Of a stretch of 64,000 nt of DNA, positions 49,731-56,785 are shown piece by piece (the stretch's first letter is position 1; each line of letters starts with the position of its first letter). The notes below the pieces were generated by a model that ran no database searches, had not been told where the DNA came from, and saw only the letters and a program-made list of their open reading frames with translations. Origin of the DNA: UBA1429 sp964482225 (GTDB taxonomy: Bacteria > Chloroflexota > Anaerolineae > UBA1429); the NCBI GenBank assembly GCA_964482225.1, contig CAYZWT010000014.1:31079-95078 (forward strand). Direction: 5' to 3'. Made by a program: the position numbers and the translations under genes.

Positions 49731-51328
49731 GGCTCTACACTCCCCTTTGGTTTGCGATGAATGACCAGGGCATCGGTCGTCAACAACATCATGGCGCCAC
49801 TGACGCCATGTTCGAGGGCACGTTGCGCGACCAGGGCGGGGTCGGCGATGCCCTCGGCGAATAGGTCTACGATCTTGCCCGTGCGCGCATCGAGGCCATA
49901 GCCCACGCCCTGTTTTTGGGCCTCGGCGATGGCCAACGGCGGATGCACATGCGCATTAGCCGCGATGCGGCGCATAGGCTCCTCTAGCACGCGGGCCAGG
50001 ATCTGGGCGCCAAACGCCTCGTCACCCTCTACCTGCAGCGCGCGGATGGCGGGGATGCACGCCAGATAGGCCGCGCCGCCCCCCGCCACGACGCCGCTTT
50101 CCATGCCCGCCTGGATCGCCTTGATCGCCTGCTCGGCTGCCTCGGTCAACCGGGCGCGCTCTTGCTCGGTCAGAGCGCCCAAGCGCAGCTCGGCCACGCC
50201 CTGGGAAAAGTGAGTAAGCAACTCGCGGCAGATGTCGCGCTCCTCGGCGTCGGGCGCGGTGCGCGCCCGCTCACGCAGCTTGTGCATGCGCTCGCCAATG
50301 GCTGCTCGGCTACCCTGCCCGCCGACAATGGTCACACTTTCCCTCTCCACCACCGCCCGGCGGGCGCGGCCCAAGTCGCGGAACGTGATCTCCTCCGGCT
50401 GCATACCCATCTTGTCGTGCAGGGGCTTTCCCCCGGTGAGGATGCCAATGTTCTCCACCATGCCCCGGCGGGCGTCGCCGGTGGCTTGCATGGTGGCAAC
50501 CGAGGACAGGATCGCTCCTCGCTCATTGTTGGTGGCAAACACGCCCACGGCCCGATCCGAGCACTGCTTGCAGATCGCCAACAGGCTCTTGCCGCCCGCC
50601 TGCGCCACCAGCTCCAAGAGATTGGCCGCACTTTCGGCGCTCTCGAATGTCATGTCGGCCACCAGGACATGGGCATCTTCCAGCACGGCCCTGCGCCGCG
50701 CCGCATCGGTCAATAGATAGGGCGAGACATAGCCCCCCGGAAAGCGCGCCCCCTCGCGATAGGCGCGGTCGTACGAGGCGGCGATATACGGGACGATGAC
50801 AATGTTGGCATGAGGGCCCAGCACGTCATAGATCTCGCCCAGCAATCTGCCGATCTCGGCGTCGCCGGTGGCTGCTGTGGCCACGGCTGCGATGCGTTCC
50901 TCTCCCTCCAAAGGGACGGCCAACTCCTTTAGCGCGCCGGTGGCCACGCGCAGGGCGCGCTCGATGCCCCGCTTGACGACCAGCGCGTCGGCCCCCCCCG
51001 CGATGACGCGTTGCATCTCCTGGGCCAGCGCGTGGGCGATCACGGCGGCGGTGGCGCTGCCATCGCCCACCTGCTCGCGCATGCGCCAGACAATGTGCCG
51101 CATCAGCATGGCCCCCGGGTTCTCGCGCGCATCGGGGAGCTGGATGATGCGACGGGCCGCGGTGGCAGCGTCGCGCAAGAGCTCGACCTGCCTCGTGCCT
51201 TCTGGTTGGTTAGCGATCGTTCCCCCGCCAGGCCCCAGTGTCAGCGATAGCAGCCGCCCAACGGATGCAAAGCCACGGAGCATGCCCGCGCGGCTGCTTT
51301 CTCCAAGGAGAACATCAGGCCTGGGCAT
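49727..51328 (-). CDS. Divergent chaperonin-60 (GroEL-like) paralogue
   Basis: 533 residues from ATG 51328 with GAGG upstream. Alignable with GroEL throughout: LTLGPGG near residue 29, RDAATAARRI matching the Asp52 region, VGDGSATAAVIAHAL matching GDGTTTATVL with Asp87, and ESGVVAGGGAAYLA. The ATPase-catalytic Asp398 position is Gln400 (codon 50129-50131), and the C-terminal Gly-Gly-Met tail is absent. No groES is adjacent. It is probably a specialised or ATPase-impaired paralogue rather than the housekeeping chaperonin, coupled to a BNR propeller. Confidence 0.88.
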   Translation of the reverse strand: MPRPDVLLGESSRAGMLRGFASVGRLLSLTLGPGGGTIANQPEGTRQVELLRDAATAARRIIQLPDARENPGAMLMRHIVWRMREQVGDGSATAAVIAHALAQEMQRVIAGGADALVVKRGIERALRVATGALKELAVPLEGEERIAAVATAATGDAEIGRLLGEIYDVLGPHANIVIVPYIAASYDRAYREGARFPGGYVSPYLLTDAARRRAVLEDAHVLVADMTFESAESAANLLELVAQAGGKSLLAICKQCSDRAVGVFATNNERGAILSSVATMQATGDARRGMVENIGILTGGKPLHDKMGMQPEEITFRDLGRARRAVVERESVTIVGGQGSRAAIGERMHKLRERARTAPDAEERDICRELLTHFSQGVAELRLGALTEQERARLTEAAEQAIKAIQAGMESGVVAGGGAAYLACIPAIRALQVEGDEAFGAQILARVLEEPMRRIAANAHVHPPLAIAEAQKQGVGYGLDARTGKIVDLFAEGIADPALVAQRALEHGVSGAMMLLTTDALVIHRKPKGSVEP

Positions 51329-51382
51329 AGAGAAACCTCGTCGTTTGCCTTTCCTCTGGGCTGCCGGATCCGTGGCGCGGGC

Positions 51383-51411
51383 AGTATACCATTATCGAGA
51401 AGATGCAGCAA
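51383..51411 (-). promoter_or_regulatory. Promoter of the chaperonin-like operon
   Basis: Minus strand TTGCTG (51406-51411), a 17-bp spacer and TATACT (51383-51388), 55 bp upstream of the ATG. Divergent from the selenoprotein promoter. Confidence 0.65.
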
Positions 51412-51438
51412 TGTAGGCATTTTTGCCGATATCCGCGT

Positions 51439-51468
51439 TTGCCGCGCCCGACCACCCTGGGGTATAAT
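51439..51468 (+). promoter_or_regulatory. Promoter of the SelW-like gene
   Basis: TTGCCG (51439-51444), an 18-bp spacer and TATAAT (51463-51468), 44 bp before the ATG. Confidence 0.7.
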
Positions 51469-51512
51469 GCCCGCGTGGTTTGGCCGTTTTCAACATCAGA
51501 AGGAGCAGAACC

Positions 51513-51752
51513 ATGAGTATCAAGATCTCGATTCAGTATTGCACTGCTTGAGGTTACCTACCCAGAGCCGCCAGTTTGGCGCAGCTCATCCTTGACAAGT
51601 TCAAGACCCAGGTAGGCCAGCTCGCCCTGATCCCCTCGGGTGGGGGAGCGTTCGAGATCACCGTGGGCGACGACAAGATCTATTCCAAGCTCGAAACCGG
51701 GCGATTCCCCAGCGAGACCGCCATCGTTGCGGAGATCGGCGCCAAGCTCTAG
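51513..51752 (+). CDS. SelW/Rdx-family selenoprotein (in-frame TGA = selenocysteine 13)
   Basis: 79 residues if TGA 51549-51551 is read as Sec (U). ATG 51513 follows AAGGAG. The start reads ISIQYCTA-U-GYLPRAAS, so the redox motif is C10-T-A-U13, the CxxU motif of SelW/SelT/SelH (Rdx) thioredoxin-like proteins, whose Cys forms read YCxxCGYLPRA. The remainder, LAQLILDKF, GGGAFEITVGDD, IYSKLETGRFPS, EIGAKL, keeps the family pattern to a TAG stop at the usual length. Immediately after the TGA is a hairpin fitting a bacterial SECIS. Own promoter and terminator flank the gene. Standard gene calling would see only 12 codons. A Cys-to-stop pseudogene is the alternative but fits the hairpin less well. 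Confidence 0.88.
51565..51587 (+). promoter_or_regulatory. SECIS-like hairpin
   Basis: Stem GAGC-CGCC / GGCG-(CA)-GCTC, eight pairs with a 2-nt bulge, and pentaloop AGTTT (51573-51577). The apical loop begins 22 nt after the TGA and has G at its second position, which are the features expected of bacterial SECIS elements bound by SelB. Folded by eye. Confidence 0.65.
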
Positions 51753-51767
51753 GTCTGTTCTGAGCGC

Positions 51768-51800
51768 AAGGGGGGGCTCACCAAGCAGCCCCCCCTTTTT
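51768..51800 (+). terminator. Terminator of the SelW-like gene
   Basis: 11-bp stem AAGGGGGGGCT / AGCCCCCCCTT, 8-nt loop, followed by TTT, 16 bp after the TAG. Confidence 0.85.
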
Positions 51801-51966
51801 GATGCCCAGCGTCTCTATGGGCGACTTGTGCCGTGGCGACGGGGGCGATCTAGGATTCGTTGTCGCGCCCAGCGGCCATCGTTTCAGAAATAGGAACGAG
51901 CGCACAATCAAGGGACGTGCTGGGGCAATGTGTTGGCCAATACTACTGTTGATTGCGGTTTTGTGA

Positions 51967-52041
51967 CCCTCACGCCCCTCTCCCGCGCGGGAGAGGGGGC
52001 GCCAACACGCTCGCTGCGCGTCAAGGACATGGGGGTGAGGG
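51967..52041. repeat. CTCTCCC/GGGAGAG palindromic repeat, copy C
   Basis: CCCTCAC (51967-51973), the 24-bp perfect palindrome CCCCTCTCCCGC and its complement (51975-51998), and GGGGGTGAGGG (52031-52041). It lies in the gap before hom; 51801-51966 shows no other feature. Confidence 0.75.
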
Positions 52042-52106
52042 CCACTGGTCATAATAAGCAAGAGTAAACCACTTTTCACGACATGGACTTTTCACAGGAG
52101 GGTGCT

Positions 52107-53138
52107 ATGGAGCAAGAGATTCGCTTTACCCTGATCGGCCTGGGGAACATTGGCCGCAACCTGCTGGATATCCTGGCCCACCGGCAAGAGGCCATCGCCC
52201 GCGACTATGGCCTGCGCCTGCGCCTGGTGGGGGCCGCCGATTCCTCCGGCGCGGCGCTAGACCCCGCCGGGCTCGACCTGGAGCGCCTGGTCGAGCTCAA
52301 GCTGGCCAAGCAGGGCGCCGCCGCCTATCCCCAGGCCGGGCGCCCGGGCCTCAGCGCGCTAGAGATGGTGCGCAGCGCCCCCGCCGAGATCCTGGTGGAT
52401 GCCTCGCCCACTAACCTGCGGGATGGCGAGCCCGGCCTGAGCTGCGTGCGCGCGGCCCTGGCCCAGGGCCAGCATGTGGTGATGGCGAACAAGGGACCGT
52501 TGGTGCTGGCCTTTGCCGAGCTGACCGGGGCGGCCCAGGCCGCGGGCGTGGGCCTGGCCTATAGCGGCACCGTGGCGGGCGGCCTGCCCACCGTCAACCT
52601 GGGCGTGCGCGACCTGGCCGGCAGCGGCGTCACCCGCGTCGAGGGCATTTTCAACGGCACCACCAACTATATCCTGACCCGCATGGCCGAGGAGCAAATC
52701 GGCTATGCCGAGGCCCTCATCGGCGCCCAGGCGGCGGGCATCGCCGAGGCCGACCCCACCCTGGATGTGGATGGCTGGGACGCGGCCAACAAGCTGGTGA
52801 TCATCGCCAATAGCGTGCTGCGGCGGCCCACCACGCTACAGGATCTGACGGTGCAGGGCATTCGCGAGGTCACGCTGGAGGACCTGGAGCGGGCCAAGGC
52901 CCAGGGCCGCGTGATCAAGCCCCTGGCCGTGGCCGAATGGGATGGCGCCGACTATCGTCTCTCAGTGGGGCCGGTCTGGCTGGAGCAGAACCACCCCATG
53001 GCGCGTACCGGCATGTGGGATATGGGCGTGGTGTATCACACCGACTATATGGGGGTGATCAGCGCCGTGATCGAGGAAGAGGGGCCGGTGCCCACCTCGG
53101 CGGCGGTGTTGCGCGATATGATCAACCTGTATCGCTGA
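52107..53138 (+). CDS. hom: Homoserine dehydrogenase
   Basis: 343 residues from ATG 52107, preceded by AGGAGGG; an upstream in-frame ATG (52083) lacks a site. The enzyme reduces aspartate semialdehyde to homoserine for Thr and Met synthesis. NAD(P) fold LIGLGNIGRNLL at the N terminus; catalytic part with VMANKGPLVLAF, AYSGTVAGGLPTVNLG, GIFNGTTNYILTRM and EADPTLDVDGWDAANKLVII carrying the catalytic Asp and Lys. No ACT domain, so the short unregulated form. Confidence 0.95.
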   Translation: MEQEIRFTLIGLGNIGRNLLDILAHRQEAIARDYGLRLRLVGAADSSGAALDPAGLDLERLVELKLAKQGAAAYPQAGRPGLSALEMVRSAPAEILVDASPTNLRDGEPGLSCVRAALAQGQHVVMANKGPLVLAFAELTGAAQAAGVGLAYSGTVAGGLPTVNLGVRDLAGSGVTRVEGIFNGTTNYILTRMAEEQIGYAEALIGAQAAGIAEADPTLDVDGWDAANKLVIIANSVLRRPTTLQDLTVQGIREVTLEDLERAKAQGRVIKPLAVAEWDGADYRLSVGPVWLEQNHPMARTGMWDMGVVYHTDYMGVISAVIEEEGPVPTSAAVLRDMINLYR

Positions 53139-53142
53139 GCCC

Positions 53143-53301
53143 TCAGGCGGCGTCGCGCAGGTCAAAGAGCTTGACGGCGATCTCGGTCAGGGCGGCCACG
53201 ATCAGCCCCCACGAGGCCATCAGGATCACGATCAGCCCGATATAGAGCAGCGGGCTCTGCTCCGAGATGCCGACGAGCAGGCGTAACAAAGAGGTATACA
53301 T
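53143..53301 (-). CDS. Predicted 52-residue single-pass membrane protein
   Basis: ATG 53301 with GAAGGAG 5 bp upstream; stop at 53143, 4 bp from the convergent hom stop. The N-terminal 17 residues are followed by a hydrophobic helix (LLYIGLIVILMASWGLIVAA) and a short amphipathic C-terminal segment ending KLFDLRDAA. The strong ribosome binding site, hydrophobic pattern and tight packing support a real gene. No family is recognised. It is divergent from mutY. Confidence 0.65.
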   Translation of the reverse strand: MYTSLLRLLVGISEQSPLLYIGLIVILMASWGLIVAALTEIAVKLFDLRDAA

Positions 53302-53352
53302 TGCACTCCTTCACTCTGCGTAGGATGGCGGGCTCGGCGGGGGCGCAGCGCC

Positions 53353-54468
53353 ATGCCTGAGGGCGCGCCCCTGCCCGATGTCAAGGCGTTGGCTCGCGCG
53401 CTGCTGGCCTGGTACGCCGTGCACCAACGCGACCTGCCCTGGCGCAATACCAGCGATCCCTACCGCATCTGGGTCTCGGAGATCATGCTCCAGCAGACCC
53501 GGGTGGCGGCGGCGATCCCCTACTATGAACGCTTCCTGGCGCGCTTTCCCACGGTGCAGGCCCTGGCTGAGGCCGATCTCTCCCAGGTGCTGGCCCTCTG
53601 GCAGGGCCTGGGCTATTACACGCGGGCCCGCAGCCTGCACCGGGCGGCTCGCATGGTGCAGGCCCAGCATGGCGGCCAGCTCCCCGCCGAGCGTGCGGCC
53701 CTGCTGGCGCTGCCCGGCATCGGCGCATATACGGCGGGCGCGCTCCTCAGCATCGCCTTTGGGCAGGATGCTATCGCCCTGGACGGGAATGTCAAACGCA
53801 TCCTGGCCCGCCTCTTCGATTACCCCGGCGAGGTCAACCGGCCCGCCGCCCAGCCCGATCTAGAGCGCTATGCCGAGGCGCTGCTGCCCCCCGGCCAGGC
53901 CCGCGCGTTCAACCAGGCGCTCATGGACCTGGGCTCTCTCGTGTGCCTGCCGGGCGCGCCCCTCTGCAGCGCGTGCCCCATCGCCGCGTTCTGCCTCGCC
54001 CATCAGCGGGGCGTCGAGCACCTGCGGCCCGTCCGCGCCCGGCGCGGCCCCATCCCGACCGTCGAGATGCGGGCGGCGTATATCCCGCGCCCGGATGGCC
54101 GCTGGCTCATGGCCCGCCGCCGCCCCCAGGGGCTGCTGGGCGGCCTGTGGGAGTTCCCCGCCTTTGCCGTCGCGCCCGATGATGATGCTCCGCCCGCCCA
54201 CAGCCTGGCCGCAGCGCTGCGCCGCGAGCTGGGGCTAGAGGCCCAGGTGGGTGAGGCGCTGTTCACCGTGGCCCACGCCTACACCCACTTGCGGGTGCGC
54301 GTCCAAGTGTACCCCTGCCAGATCGCGGGCGAGCCCACCCTGCTGGGGCGCGACACCTGGGACGCCCTGGGCTGGCTCGCGCAAGACGACCTGGCCGACC
54401 ACGGCCTGACGGGCGTGGCGGTGCGCATTCTGGAGCGCCTCCACGGCCCGCAGCTACGCCTGCTCTAG
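53353..54468 (+). CDS. mutY: Adenine DNA glycosylase
   Basis: 371 residues. MutY removes adenine opposite 8-oxoguanine. The helix-hairpin-helix-GPD domain has RDLPWRNTSDPYRIWVSEIM with the catalytic Glu, LPGIGAYTAGALLSIAFG and the catalytic Asp in ALDGNVKRILAR. The 4Fe-4S site is C-x6-C-x2-C-x5-C (CLPGAPLCSACPIAAFC). The C-terminal Nudix-like domain (from about 235) recognises 8-oxoG. The stop overlaps the convergent aspA by 15 bp. Confidence 0.95.
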   Translation: MPEGAPLPDVKALARALLAWYAVHQRDLPWRNTSDPYRIWVSEIMLQQTRVAAAIPYYERFLARFPTVQALAEADLSQVLALWQGLGYYTRARSLHRAARMVQAQHGGQLPAERAALLALPGIGAYTAGALLSIAFGQDAIALDGNVKRILARLFDYPGEVNRPAAQPDLERYAEALLPPGQARAFNQALMDLGSLVCLPGAPLCSACPIAAFCLAHQRGVEHLRPVRARRGPIPTVEMRAAYIPRPDGRWLMARRRPQGLLGGLWEFPAFAVAPDDDAPPAHSLAAALRRELGLEAQVGEALFTVAHAYTHLRVRVQVYPCQIAGEPTLLGRDTWDALGWLAQDDLADHGLTGVAVRILERLHGPQLRLL

Positions 54469-55860
54469 GTCGCGCCCAGGGATGCCCGGCTCTGTCATCG
54501 CCAACGGATCCAGCACAATGGCCAACTGCTCCTCGGTCAGCAAACCCCGCTCCAGGATCACCTGCCGCAGCGACACATCCCGCGTCATGGCCTCCTGGGC
54601 CACCTTGGCGGCGGCGGCATAGCCGATATAGGCGTTCAGGGCCGTGGCCAGCCCGATGCTCTTTTCCGCCAGCTCGCGGCAGTGCTCCTCGTTGGCCGTG
54701 ATGCCGCTGATGCAACGCTCGGCGAACAGGCGCGCGCCGTTGGTCAGAATCTGCAACGCTTGCAGCAGGTTATAGGCGATAATGGGCGTCATCACGTTCA
54801 GCTCGAGTTGGCCAGCCTGGGCGGCGGCCATGACGGCCAGGTCGTTGCCCATGACGTGGAAACAGATCATGTTCAGCATCTCGGGGATGACGGGGTTCAC
54901 CTTGCCCGGCATGATGGACGAGCCGGGCTGCAACGCAGGCAGCGTGATCTCGAACAGGCCCGTGGTGGGGCCGGAGGCCAGCAAGCGCAGGTCGTTGGCA
55001 ATGCGGGCCAGGGTGACGGCCAGGGTGCGCAGCGCCGAGGAGAAATCGGTGAAATCGGCCGAGCTCTGCATGGATTCGAACAGGTTGCCCGAACTGACAA
55101 AGGCGACACCCGCCAGCTCGGAGAGGCGCGCCACCATGCGCCGGTGATAGTCCGGGTGGGAATTGAGGCCGGTGCCGGTGGCCGTGCCGCCGATGCCCAG
55201 CCGGCGCAGCCCCTCGGCGGCGCGGGCGATGCGCTCGCGATCCAGGCGCACGGCCTGGGCATAGGCGCCAAACTCTTGGCCCAGGCGCACCGGCACGGCA
55301 TCCTGCAGGTGGGTGCGGCCCGGCTTTAACATGTGATCAAAGGCGGCGGCCTTGGTCTCCAGGCGGCCCACCAGGGCATCCAGGGCCTCCAGCAGGCGCC
55401 CCACGTCCATGCTGGCGGCCACCCGCAGCACCGTGGGGATCACATCGTTGGTGGATTGGGCCATGTTGACGTGGTCGTTGGGGTGCACGGGCCGGTAGAC
55501 GCCGCGCTGGCCGCCCAGCTTTTCGTTGGCCAGGTTGGCGATGACCTCGTTGGCGTTCATATTGTGCGAGGTGCCCGCCCCCGCCTGAAAGGGGTCTACG
55601 ACGAACTGGTCGCGCCAATGGCCTTGGACGATCTCGCGCGCCGCCTCGGCAATGGCCTGGCCGCGCTCGGTATCCAGCAGGCCCAGGTCCATGTTCACCT
55701 CGGCGGCGGCCTGCTTGACCAGGGCCGTGGCCGCCAGGTACACCCCCGGCTGCTTGAGCCCGCTCACGTCAAAGTTCTCTATGGCCCGCTGGGTCTGTGC
55801 GCCCCAAAGCGCGTCGGCGGCGACCAGGACATCGCCCAAAGAGTCGGTTTCGGTTCGCAC
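54454..55860 (-). CDS. aspA: Aspartate ammonia-lyase (fumarase/aspartase superfamily)
   Basis: 468 residues from GTG 55860, which has GAGGAGG just upstream; a longer frame to 55896 is repeat-encoded. Superfamily signatures: AGAGTSHNMNANEVIAN, THLQDAVPVRLGQEFG, and the catalytic Ser loop GSSIMPGKVNPVIPE. GAGTSxNMNANEV is the aspartase version; fumarase C has GSGTQTNMNVNE. It converts aspartate to fumarate and ammonia. Fumarase activity cannot be fully excluded. Confidence 0.9.
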   Translation of the reverse strand: MRTETDSLGDVLVAADALWGAQTQRAIENFDVSGLKQPGVYLAATALVKQAAAEVNMDLGLLDTERGQAIAEAAREIVQGHWRDQFVVDPFQAGAGTSHNMNANEVIANLANEKLGGQRGVYRPVHPNDHVNMAQSTNDVIPTVLRVAASMDVGRLLEALDALVGRLETKAAAFDHMLKPGRTHLQDAVPVRLGQEFGAYAQAVRLDRERIARAAEGLRRLGIGGTATGTGLNSHPDYHRRMVARLSELAGVAFVSSGNLFESMQSSADFTDFSSALRTLAVTLARIANDLRLLASGPTTGLFEITLPALQPGSSIMPGKVNPVIPEMLNMICFHVMGNDLAVMAAAQAGQLELNVMTPIIAYNLLQALQILTNGARLFAERCISGITANEEHCRELAEKSIGLATALNAYIGYAAAAKVAQEAMTRDVSLRQVILERGLLTEEQLAIVLDPLAMTEPGIPGRDLEQA

Positions 55861-55871
55861 GCTTGCCTCCT

Positions 55872-55912
55872 CACGTTTGAACGTGTGAACGTTCACACGC
55901 TATAGCGTTCGC
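55872..55912. repeat. AACGTT-rich palindromic element, copy 3
   Basis: Contains the 18-bp perfect palindrome CGTGTGAACGTTCACACG (55882-55899), 22 bp upstream of the aspA start codon. Shares GAACGTTCACACG with the copy at 9121. Confidence 0.6.
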
Positions 55913-55937
55913 TGGCGTAGGCGGGGGTCGTCCCTGC

Positions 55938-56510
55938 CTATGACTGGCCTACCGCGTCGTCCTCCATCGCCAGGGCGATCAAATAGCCCCGGGCGCGCTC
56001 GGTGCGCTCATAGTGGTAGACCAGCTCCCAAAAGCGCTCCGAATGGTTGGGCTCTAGCAGGTGCGCCAGCTCGTGCACGATCACATAGTCCAGCACGAAA
56101 TCCGGGGCGCCCGCCAGCCGGTGCGTGATGCGGATGGTGCCCTGGTTCGGCGAGCAACTGCCAAAGCGTTTTTGCTGGTTGCTGACAAAGCGGATGCTGC
56201 GCCACTTGAGCTTGCCCTCGAAATGGGCGCGGTTAAGGCGCGCCGCTCGGCGCTCCAGATCCTCATCCGAGGAGAACCTGCGCAGTTGGTCGCGCTTGGC
56301 CAGCATACGCTTGACCAGATCGTCCACGGCGCGCTGGAGCTCGGCGTCCGAGATGGCAGCCGGGGCGCGCACCTCCAGGGTATACCAGTTCAGCAGCCGG
56401 GCGCCGATGGTCTTTTTGCGGCGCGCGCTGCGGACGATCCGCACCTCGAATGCGCCACCCTCGGGCGGCTCTTGTTCATCGGTGCCGGGTTTGGGCTCCT
56501 GAATGCGCAT
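55938..56510 (-). CDS. YgjP/SprT-like zinc metallopeptidase domain protein
   Basis: 190 residues from ATG 56510, preceded by GGGAGGG. The zinc motif HELAHLLEPNHSERFW (about residues 152-167) has HExxH and the third His at the spacing of the YgjP-like M48-related family. RRKKTIGARL and RFGSCSPNQGTIRITHRLA are further family marks. Function in the cell is unknown; homologues often neighbour restriction or housekeeping genes. It lies downstream of tRNA-Leu. Confidence 0.88.
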   Translation of the reverse strand: MRIQEPKPGTDEQEPPEGGAFEVRIVRSARRKKTIGARLLNWYTLEVRAPAAISDAELQRAVDDLVKRMLAKRDQLRRFSSDEDLERRAARLNRAHFEGKLKWRSIRFVSNQQKRFGSCSPNQGTIRITHRLAGAPDFVLDYVIVHELAHLLEPNHSERFWELVYHYERTERARGYLIALAMEDDAVGQS

Positions 56511-56526
56511 GGTTACCCTCCCAGAC

Positions 56527-56556
56527 AAAGAAAACACCCCGGCCGCAAGACCGGGG
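56527..56556 (-). terminator. Terminator of tRNA-Leu
   Basis: Minus strand 8-bp stem CCCCGGTC / GGCCGGGG with loop TTGC, followed by TGTTTTCTTT. It ends 10 nt after the tRNA. Confidence 0.85.
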
Positions 56557-56565
56557 GTTTTTCTG

Positions 56566-56650
56566 TGCCGAGAGAGGGATTTGAACCCTCACGGATCTAA
56601 TATCCACTACGCCCTGAACGTAGCGCGTCTGCCGGTTCCGCCATCTCGGC
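56566..56650 (-). tRNA. tRNA-Leu (anticodon CAG)
   Basis: 85-nt cloverleaf on the minus strand: acceptor GCCGAGA / TCTCGGC with A73, anticodon stem CTACG/CGTAG and loop TTCAGGG (anticodon at 56614-56616), long class II variable arm, T-arm GAGGG TTCAAAT CCCTC. CCA is not encoded. Confidence 0.95.
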
Positions 56651-56661
56651 TGGCAGGCAGG

Positions 56662-56690
56662 ATAATAGCACCGCTCCCCGATCCTGTCAA
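56662..56690 (-). promoter_or_regulatory. Promoter of tRNA-Leu
   Basis: Minus strand TTGACA (56685-56690), a 17-bp spacer ending in TGC, and TATTAT (56662-56667), 12 bp before the tRNA 5' end. Confidence 0.75.
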
Positions 56691-56732
56691 AACGCCCCAT
56701 GGGCAAGCGCGGCCAGATGCGCCACAGCCCAG

Positions 56733-56757
56733 ATGGAGCGCGGGCGTCTCGCCCGCG
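56733..56757. repeat. Single palindromic repeat unit, ATGGAGCGC family
   Basis: ATGGAGCGC followed by GGGCG TCT CGCCC. The GGGCGTCTCGCCC core is identical to that in the element at 38028. Confidence 0.65.
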
Positions 56758-56785
56758 ACCGGCCAAGTTGAGCACGTTGCCCTCG

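Noticed and set aside
51513..51551. The SelW-like gene as a pseudogene with a nonsense codon, or as a 12-codon peptide
   Set aside because: The TGA is exactly at the second redox Cys, a SECIS-like hairpin follows, and the downstream frame is intact and conserved to a proper stop and terminator.
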